DNA from: Lysobacteraceae bacterium NML07-0707
GTDB lineage: Bacteria; Pseudomonadota; Gammaproteobacteria; Xanthomonadales; Xanthomonadaceae
Assembly (NCBI GenBank): GCA_002798295.1
Contig: NWQT01000025.1
Span: 174,436-238,435, forward strand
Direction of reading: 5' to 3'
Length of the DNA stretch: 64,000 bases
The notes under the pieces were generated by a model. It was not told where the DNA came from. It did not search any database and saw only the letters and a list, made by a program, of their open reading frames with translations. This document shows positions 59,646-64,000 of the stretch, in pieces (the first letter of the stretch is position 1; each line of letters opens with the position of its first letter). A program made the translations under genes and the position numbers.

Positions 59646-60485
59646 ATGAAAAAAATCGAATCCCACGCCAGTTTCGGCGGCTTTCAGGAAGTCTGGCAGC
59701 ACGATGCCAGCAGTACCGGCACGGCGATGAAGTTTGGCATTTATCTGCCGCCGCAGGCGTTGGACGCAGAGCGTTGCCCGGTGCTGTACTGGCTCTCGGG
59801 ACTGACCTGCACGGAGCAGAACTTCATCACCAAGGCCGGGGCGCAGCAGTGGGCGGCGCAGCATGGGCTTGTGATTGTGGCGCCGGATACTTCGCCGCGC
59901 GGCGAGGGGGTGGCCGATGATGCAGGCTACGATCTGGGGCAGGGGGCGGGTTTTTATCTCAATGCCACCCGCGCGCCGTGGGACAAACATTTCCGCATGT
60001 ATGACTACATCGCCGATGAGCTGCCCGGGATGATTGAGCAGCATTTTCCAGTCAACCAGGCGCGCGCCATCAGCGGGCATTCCATGGGGGGGCATGGCGC
60101 ACTCAGCATCGCGCTGAAAAATCCCGGCCGCTATCGCAGCGTGTCGGCATTTTCACCTATCGTCGCCCCCAGCCAGGTGCCGTGGGGGCAGAAAGCCTTC
60201 AGCGCTTATCTGGGAGATGACGAGGCTGCATGGCGGCAGTACGACACCGTGGCGCTGCTGCAGGGTGAGCTGGCCGAGCGCCTGCCGCTGCTGGTCGATC
60301 AGGGCGATGCCGATGAATTTCTGGCCGGGCAGCTCAAGCCCGAGCTGCTCAAAGCCGCCTGCGAAAAAACCGGCCACCCGCTGACGTTGCGCCTGCAACC
60401 AGGTTACGACCACAGCTATTACTTCATCGCCAGTTTCATTGGCGAACATATCGCCCACCATGCCAAGGCCTTGAAAGCGGTTTGA
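59646..60485 (+). CDS. fghA: S-formylglutathione hydrolase
   Basis: This enzyme hydrolyses S-formylglutathione to formate and glutathione, completing the detoxification begun by FrmA. The 279-residue esterase D-type protein has the nucleophile Ser146 in SGHSMGGHG, Asp221/Asp223 in DQGDADEF and His256 in [26 protein letters not shown] and [17 protein letters not shown] are family-specific. GGAGG lies 5 bases before ATG 59646. It is separated from frmA by two unrelated genes. Confidence 0.96.
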   Translation: MKKIESHASFGGFQEVWQHDASSTGTAMKFGIYLPPQALDAERCPVLYWLSGLTCTEQNFITKAGAQQWAAQHGLVIVAPDTSPRGEGVADDAGYDLGQGAGFYLNATRAPWDKHFRMYDYIADELPGMIEQHFPVNQARAISGHSMGGHGALSIALKNPGRYRSVSAFSPIVAPSQVPWGQKAFSAYLGDDEAAWRQYDTVALLQGELAERLPLLVDQGDADEFLAGQLKPELLKAACEKTGHPLTLRLQPGYDHSYYFIASFIGEHIAHHAKALKAV

Positions 60486-60544
60486 GTTGAGAGCATGAAA
60501 CGATCGGGCAGCCTGTGTTGCCCGTCGAGGTCTTGGTGCGGCTA

Positions 60545-61360
60545 TCAGCGGTGCCGGTTGATTTCGTCGCGCAGGTTGCGTGCGGCCTGTGCGGCAGCTT
60601 CGCGGAAGTCTTCGCCCATCGAGGCATACAGGATGCCGCGCGAGGAATTGATTACAAGACCCGTGCCATCGGCGGTCTTGCCGTTTTTCACCACGGCCGC
60701 CACATCGCCCCCTTGCGCACCGACACCGGGAATCAACAGTGGCATATCGCCGACAATGCTGCGGATGCGGCCAAGTTCCTCGGGGAAGGTCGCCCCCACA
60801 ACCAGTGCGCAATTGCCGTTGGCATTCCATTTTTGCGCAATCGTGCGTGCCACATGCTGATACAGCGGCTCCCCGTCCACCATCAGTTCCTGAAAATCGC
60901 GCGCGCCGGGATTGGAGGTATGGCACAGGAACACGCAGCCGCGACCATCACGAGAGAGGAATGGCTCGGCACTGTCGTAGCCCATATAGGGGTTGAGCGT
61001 GACCGCATCGGCACCAAAGCGGTCGAAGGCTTCCACTGCATACTGCGCGGCGGTACTGCCGATGTCGCCACGCTTGCTGTCGAGAATCACCGGGATGCCC
61101 GGGTGTGTGGCGTTGATATGCGCAATCAGCCGTTGCAATACTGACTCGCCGCCGTTGTGCGCGGCGAAATAGGCGATCTGCGGCTTGAACGCGCAGGCGT
61201 ATTCTGCCGTGGCATCGGCGATATCGCGGCAGAACGAGAACAGTGCATCCTCATCCCCGGCGTAATGCTCCGGGAAACGCGCCGGGTCGGGGTCGAGTCC
61301 CACGCACAGCAGGGAATGGGATGATTGCCAGCGTTGGCGCAAACGGTGGATGAAGGTCAT
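60545..61360 (-). CDS. pyrF: Orotidine-5'-phosphate decarboxylase
   Basis: PyrF forms UMP, the last step of de novo pyrimidine synthesis. The 271-residue protein belongs to the type 2 (long) OMP decarboxylase subfamily: [29 protein letters not shown], and the catalytic [17 protein letters not shown] with Lys and Asp residues. [14 protein letters not shown] and [10 protein letters not shown] also match. ATG 61360 starts [11 protein letters not shown]; the open frame upstream is not family-like. A small hairpin (60505-60524) lies between the convergent fghA and pyrF ends, without a T-run. Confidence 0.95.
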   Translation of the reverse strand: MTFIHRLRQRWQSSHSLLCVGLDPDPARFPEHYAGDEDALFSFCRDIADATAEYACAFKPQIAYFAAHNGGESVLQRLIAHINATHPGIPVILDSKRGDIGSTAAQYAVEAFDRFGADAVTLNPYMGYDSAEPFLSRDGRGCVFLCHTSNPGARDFQELMVDGEPLYQHVARTIAQKWNANGNCALVVGATFPEELGRIRSIVGDMPLLIPGVGAQGGDVAAVVKNGKTADGTGLVINSSRGILYASMGEDFREAAAQAARNLRDEINRHR

Positions 61361-61464
61361 GGGCGCTCTCCGCAAAAGGGGCACCATTTTGCCACCGAGA
61401 TACCGGGGGAAAAATCCCATTAACCGTAACACGTCCTGCCTTGGAGCGCTGGTCTGGCCTGCTG

Positions 61465-62319
61465 CTACGGTTGGAGCACCATTTGTTCCAGTTCTTCGTA
61501 TCTTGGGTGATACCAGATCTGGCTGATCAGCCAAGTCTCGCCGTTTTTCCGGGCGACAAGACTGATGGTGCCAAGCGGGGCATTATGGCCGGGAAAGTAA
61601 AGCAGGCTGTCAACCGGGAAGCGGGTGCTGAATTCTTCCATCACCGGGCCAAAGCGGCCATCGGCCATTTGCACGAAGGAGCCGATAAAAGCCCCCTGTG
61701 GTGTTTGCCAAAGCCCGAGCATGACTTTGTGATCCTCGGGAGAGGGGCGCCTGCCGTCAGGCGGTAATTCGAATTTTCCATATTTTTTTACTGCCTCCAA
61801 CTCATCATGGAATAAGGTGGTGATTTCCCTTGCCATTATGAATGTGGCGCCAGGAATATGGGGATGGGGGTCTGTCGAATAAGTGGTGTCGTAAAAAAAT
61901 GGTTTTTTGTCGATGATTTTTATATGAAATGGCGTTGGGCTGTCTTTTGCCATTATGAGTACCTCGGCAGTACGAGGTGTGGTGTCTGGGCTACCCAGTA
62001 CATAGAAAATTGGGACAGGGGCATCTGAGTAATAGCTGATCCGGTGCGCACAAATGCCAGTCATCTGGTAGGCAGATGCAAAATGAAAAGTCTCGCCCTG
62101 GTCATACAAGGTTTCCGGTCGCGGTTGTCCGGGCGGGAAGTGCATGCCTTCCAGTACGGCATCCCCGATAATATGCTTGCCAATGGCGATATGCTCCAGC
62201 GCCCTTTCAGGCGGCTCGCATAATGATGGCGATTGCATGGTGCTGCGTGCAGAGGGAGAAGAAGCGCAGCCGATACCAAGCAGTACCGGCAGGATGGCGG
62301 CAAGGAATGACCTGTTCAT
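61465..62319 (-). CDS. Unrecognised lipoprotein (284 aa)
   Basis: I do not recognise this protein. It has a signal peptide with a lipobox-like end (LLGIGC, Cys18) and a mature part of mixed alpha/beta character with conserved-looking pieces such as [18 protein letters not shown] and [14 protein letters not shown]. It would be in the envelope. It begins one base after the stop of the HELAH-motif gene, so the two are translationally coupled. Base composition is somewhat richer in A+T than the surroundings. It could be an immunity or chaperone partner, but that is inference. Confidence 0.7.
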   Translation of the reverse strand: MNRSFLAAILPVLLGIGCASSPSARSTMQSPSLCEPPERALEHIAIGKHIIGDAVLEGMHFPPGQPRPETLYDQGETFHFASAYQMTGICAHRISYYSDAPVPIFYVLGSPDTTPRTAEVLIMAKDSPTPFHIKIIDKKPFFYDTTYSTDPHPHIPGATFIMAREITTLFHDELEAVKKYGKFELPPDGRRPSPEDHKVMLGLWQTPQGAFIGSFVQMADGRFGPVMEEFSTRFPVDSLLYFPGHNAPLGTISLVARKNGETWLISQIWYHPRYEELEQMVLQP

Positions 62320-62320
62320 T

Positions 62321-63115
62321 TCAGTGAATCACCTGATGATCATGACCGCCACCGCCACCGCCATCTGGGGTGGATGGCAAGGTGACTTGCGGCGGCGGGT
62401 TGCTCAAGCCGCCCTGTTTTTCCCCAATAGGCAGGGTGGGCAATCCGGCATGGACGAGAAGCGCATGAGCGACATCGTTGGCGAGACTTTCGTTTTTTTT
62501 CCAGCCCTGGGAGTGGTCAGGTTGCCCCCCATGTGCTTGATTGCTTGCACGCCCGGCTGCAGTCATATGTGCCAATTCATGCAGGGCTATATAGTTGGTG
62601 CCTGCTAGTGAGTTTTCATTCAATCTTGCGTAGTTGCTCACGGTTTCAATCGTGAAGCGGACACGGGGATTTCCTCCGTTGTAATCGGCTTCTCCACGGT
62701 CTGTCTGGTTCCTGTATGGCGTTCCTTTTTCATCAATGAAAAAATCCGTCCGGCTCCAGATATCCTTGAGCTCCTGGCCGGTGATTTCCTTGCCGTCGCT
62801 GAGCTTTATCCTGGCATCGGCAGGTAGTTTGGAAAGCAGCCTGGAGATTTCGGCGATGGATTTGGCCAAATCATCAAGTGCTTTCTTTTCATCGTCAGTC
62901 AAGGGGCGCTCAAATTCCACCTTGATTTCGATTTCATTCTTGTCAGTGTCGCTGCTGGAGAAATCATCGCCAATGCTGGCATGCTGCGATGGCGGCTCCG
63001 AACGCATGCCGGAGCCACCAAAGTCAGTGCCGAAAGAAATTGAAAACCCCCGGCCTATAACAACAATGGTGCCCAAGGGACGGGGCTGGTTGCCGTGATT
63101 GCCTGATGTGCTCAT
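62321..63115 (-). CDS. Uncharacterised protein with an HELAH zincin (metallopeptidase-like) motif
   Basis: This 264-residue protein has no recognised family. Residues ~177-185 read ALHELAHMT, the HExxH zinc site of zincin metallopeptidases (His179, Glu180, His183); 26 residues after His183, ESLANDVA (Glu209) could give the third ligand, as in gluzincins. The N-terminal ~60 residues are low-complexity, Ser/Gly-rich with no clear signal peptide; residues ~60-135 are predicted helical, and the tail is a Gly/His-rich run. Starts at ATG 63115, AGGGGA 9 bases upstream. It is followed 1 base later by a lipoprotein gene. Resembles a peptidase-type effector more than a housekeeping enzyme. Confidence 0.65.
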   Translation of the reverse strand: MSTSGNHGNQPRPLGTIVVIGRGFSISFGTDFGGSGMRSEPPSQHASIGDDFSSSDTDKNEIEIKVEFERPLTDDEKKALDDLAKSIAEISRLLSKLPADARIKLSDGKEITGQELKDIWSRTDFFIDEKGTPYRNQTDRGEADYNGGNPRVRFTIETVSNYARLNENSLAGTNYIALHELAHMTAAGRASNQAHGGQPDHSQGWKKNESLANDVAHALLVHAGLPTLPIGEKQGGLSNPPPQVTLPSTPDGGGGGGHDHQVIH

Positions 63116-63277
63116 TTCAATCAATCCCCTCTGATTGCTTGAGTTTTGAGCATACATCTGATAAAGGCGATCAGAGTTAATTTTTTGTTTTCTATGGATG
63201 CTTCATGCGGTTTGATGGGGTAGTGACAAGGCCACCACCGGCGACCTTAAGAGTCCTTGAACAGGCTCTAAGTGCCG

Positions 63278-63697
63278 TTAGGCATGGGCATGTTCACGGG
63301 TTGCAAGGAATCGCACTGCCGGGGCGCGCTCCTCGGCCAGTTGCAGGTTGACCCGGCTGGGGGCGAGATAGACCAGCTCGCCGGCGGCATCCACGGCTAG
63401 GTTGATGGCGTTTTTTTCGCGGAATTCCTCCAGCTTTTTGGCATCTTCGCACTTCACCCAGCGGGCAGTGGCGATTTGTACCGGCTCGAAGCTGGCGTCC
63501 ACGCCGTATTCGTCTTTCAGGCGGTAGGCGGCCACATCGAACTGCAGCACGCCCACGGCGCCCAGAATCAGGTCATTGCTCATCAGCGGGCGGAAGAACT
63601 GGGCGGCGCCTTCCTCGGAGAGCTGCGCCAGGACTTTCTGCAACTGCTTGAGCTTCAGCGGGGCGCGGCAGGCTGCACTACCACCGCTGTCGGCCAA
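63278..63697 (-). pseudogene. prfC: Peptide chain release factor 3, C-terminal remnant
   Basis: Only the last ~127 residues of RF3 remain: PLKLKQLQK...[54 protein letters not shown], and [20 protein letters not shown]. Full RF3 is ~530 residues; everything before about residue 400 (the GTPase domains) is missing. Homology stops near 63661; the frame continues as unrelated residues to a stop at 63719. An IS481-family element starts 75 bases away, so the truncation is probably linked to an insertion or deletion. RF3 is dispensable in E. coli. Confidence 0.85.
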
Positions 63698-63729
63698 TGA
63701 ATACCTTGCAGTGCAGGATCAGGCCATCA

Positions 63730-63735
63730 CCTAGC
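63730..63735. repeat. Candidate IS481 target site CCTAGC
   Basis: This hexamer fits NCTAGN, the preferred insertion target that IS481 duplicates. It sits exactly before the inferred left inverted repeat. The right copy would lie outside the window and cannot be checked. Confidence 0.5.
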
Positions 63736-64000
63736 TGCGATGTCTCAATACGTTGTCTCTGGCGTTCACCCGAGCTGAGTCTGGGAGACTGGAAGTTGCC
63801 AAACACCCAAAACTTCCAGAGACAGCCGGATGAACACCCATAAGAATGCCCGACTTACCTTTGTCCGTCGCCCTGAAATGGTTCAGGACATGACCGGAAG
63901 TGGTTTGAATGCCGCACAGGCTGCCGCCGGCCACGGCGTGACAGCGTCCACCGCACGCAAATGGCTGGGGTGCTACCTGGCCGAAGGCCTGCCGGGGCTG
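63736..64000 (+). mobile_element. IS481-family insertion sequence, left end (runs off the window)
   Basis: The first bases (TGCGATGTCTCAATACG from 63736) resemble the left inverted repeat of IS481, and the following ~95 bases match the leader before the transposase in spacing and content (TGGAAGTTGCCAA, then GGATGAACACCCATAA). The transposase begins at 63830. A local inverted repeat, CTGGAAGTT (63789-63797) with AACTTCCAG (63811-63819), lies in the leader. The right end lies beyond base 64000. Confidence 0.8.
63830..64000 (+). CDS. IS481-family transposase, N-terminus (partial)
   Basis: The first 57 residues read MNTHKNARLTFVRRPEMVQD..., close to the IS481 transposase N-terminus (MNTHKHARLTFLRRLEMVQ), including the helix-turn-helix and the ARKWLGCYLAEGLPGL end. 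It catalyses element transposition; the DDE domain would be beyond the window. The ATG lies 95 bases inside the left end of the element. Confidence 0.9.
   Translation, partial: MNTHKNARLTFVRRPEMVQDMTGSGLNAAQAAAGHGVTASTARKWLGCYLAEGLPGL

Noticed and set aside
60505..60524. CGGGCA/TGCCCG hairpin between fghA and pyrF as a terminator
   Set aside because: The stem is only 6 bp with an 8-base loop and no T-tract, so it is too weak to call.

Overview
The window reads as chromosomal DNA of a GC-rich gammaproteobacterium, most likely of the Lysobacterales (Xanthomonadales). The evidence is the order rmlA-rmlC-rmlD-xanB followed by two 3-oxoacid CoA-transferase genes (as in the Xanthomonas LPS/xanthan precursor region), a type A RNase P RNA, rpoD followed at once by a CAU-anticodon tRNA, and a gammaproteobacterial dcw cluster with a DAP-type MurE. 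The family-level placement is inference; no rRNA is present.

Layout. 1-4700 (+): dTDP-rhamnose and GDP-mannose synthesis (rmlA 3' end, rmlC, rmlD, xanB), then CoA-transferase subunits A and B, closed by a perfect 17-bp hairpin. 4781-5772: a DUF2892 membrane protein and an AhpD-like protein divergent from a BigR/SqrR-like persulfide-type repressor. 5873-8571 (-): a helicase-IV-like gene split by one frameshift. 8720-15920 (-): a lipid-transport operon (STAS-MlaE permease, MlaF ATPase, MlaD/MCE protein, auxiliary lipoprotein) running into ETF-ubiquinone oxidoreductase and a WbsX/RgpF glycan protein. 16030-25096: ThrE exporter, H-NS-like protein, proS, DUF4124 protein, pssA, a small HolD-like gene, rimI, two PH-domain membrane proteins with an LpxL-type acyltransferase, and dtd. 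25158-31240: rpoD, tRNA, carboxylesterase, AlgR-type regulator, yraN, lpoA, rsmI. 31326-38172: an overlapping (-) chain yggS, glutamine amidotransferase, cioA, cioB (then glyA), divergent from a MocR-type regulator that is frameshifted in a (GC)7 tract.

38287-54724 (+): rnpB, then the whole division and cell-wall cluster mraZ-rsmH-ftsL-ftsI-murE-murF-mraY-ftsW-murG-murC-ddl-ftsQ-ftsA-ftsZ. It is packed with ATGA/TGATG overlaps and preceded by a strong promoter and four 10-bp-spaced MraZ boxes. lpxC does not follow ftsZ; a NUDIX hydrolase and a Pit phosphate transporter do.

56878-60485 (+): a glutathione-dependent formaldehyde detoxification locus (operator, frmR, frmA, fghA) with a membrane methyltransferase and a PLD-fold protein inserted between frmA and fghA. 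60545-64000: pyrF (-), then an accessory segment: an unrecognised lipoprotein coupled to a protein with an HELAH zincin motif, a truncated prfC remnant, and the left end of an IS481-family element that runs off the window.

The window is mostly housekeeping DNA. The least explained parts are the zincin/lipoprotein pair (61465-63115), the PLD insertion in the frm locus, the two frameshifted genes, and the minimal HolD candidate. I found no CRISPR array, rRNA operon, prophage or complete transposon.
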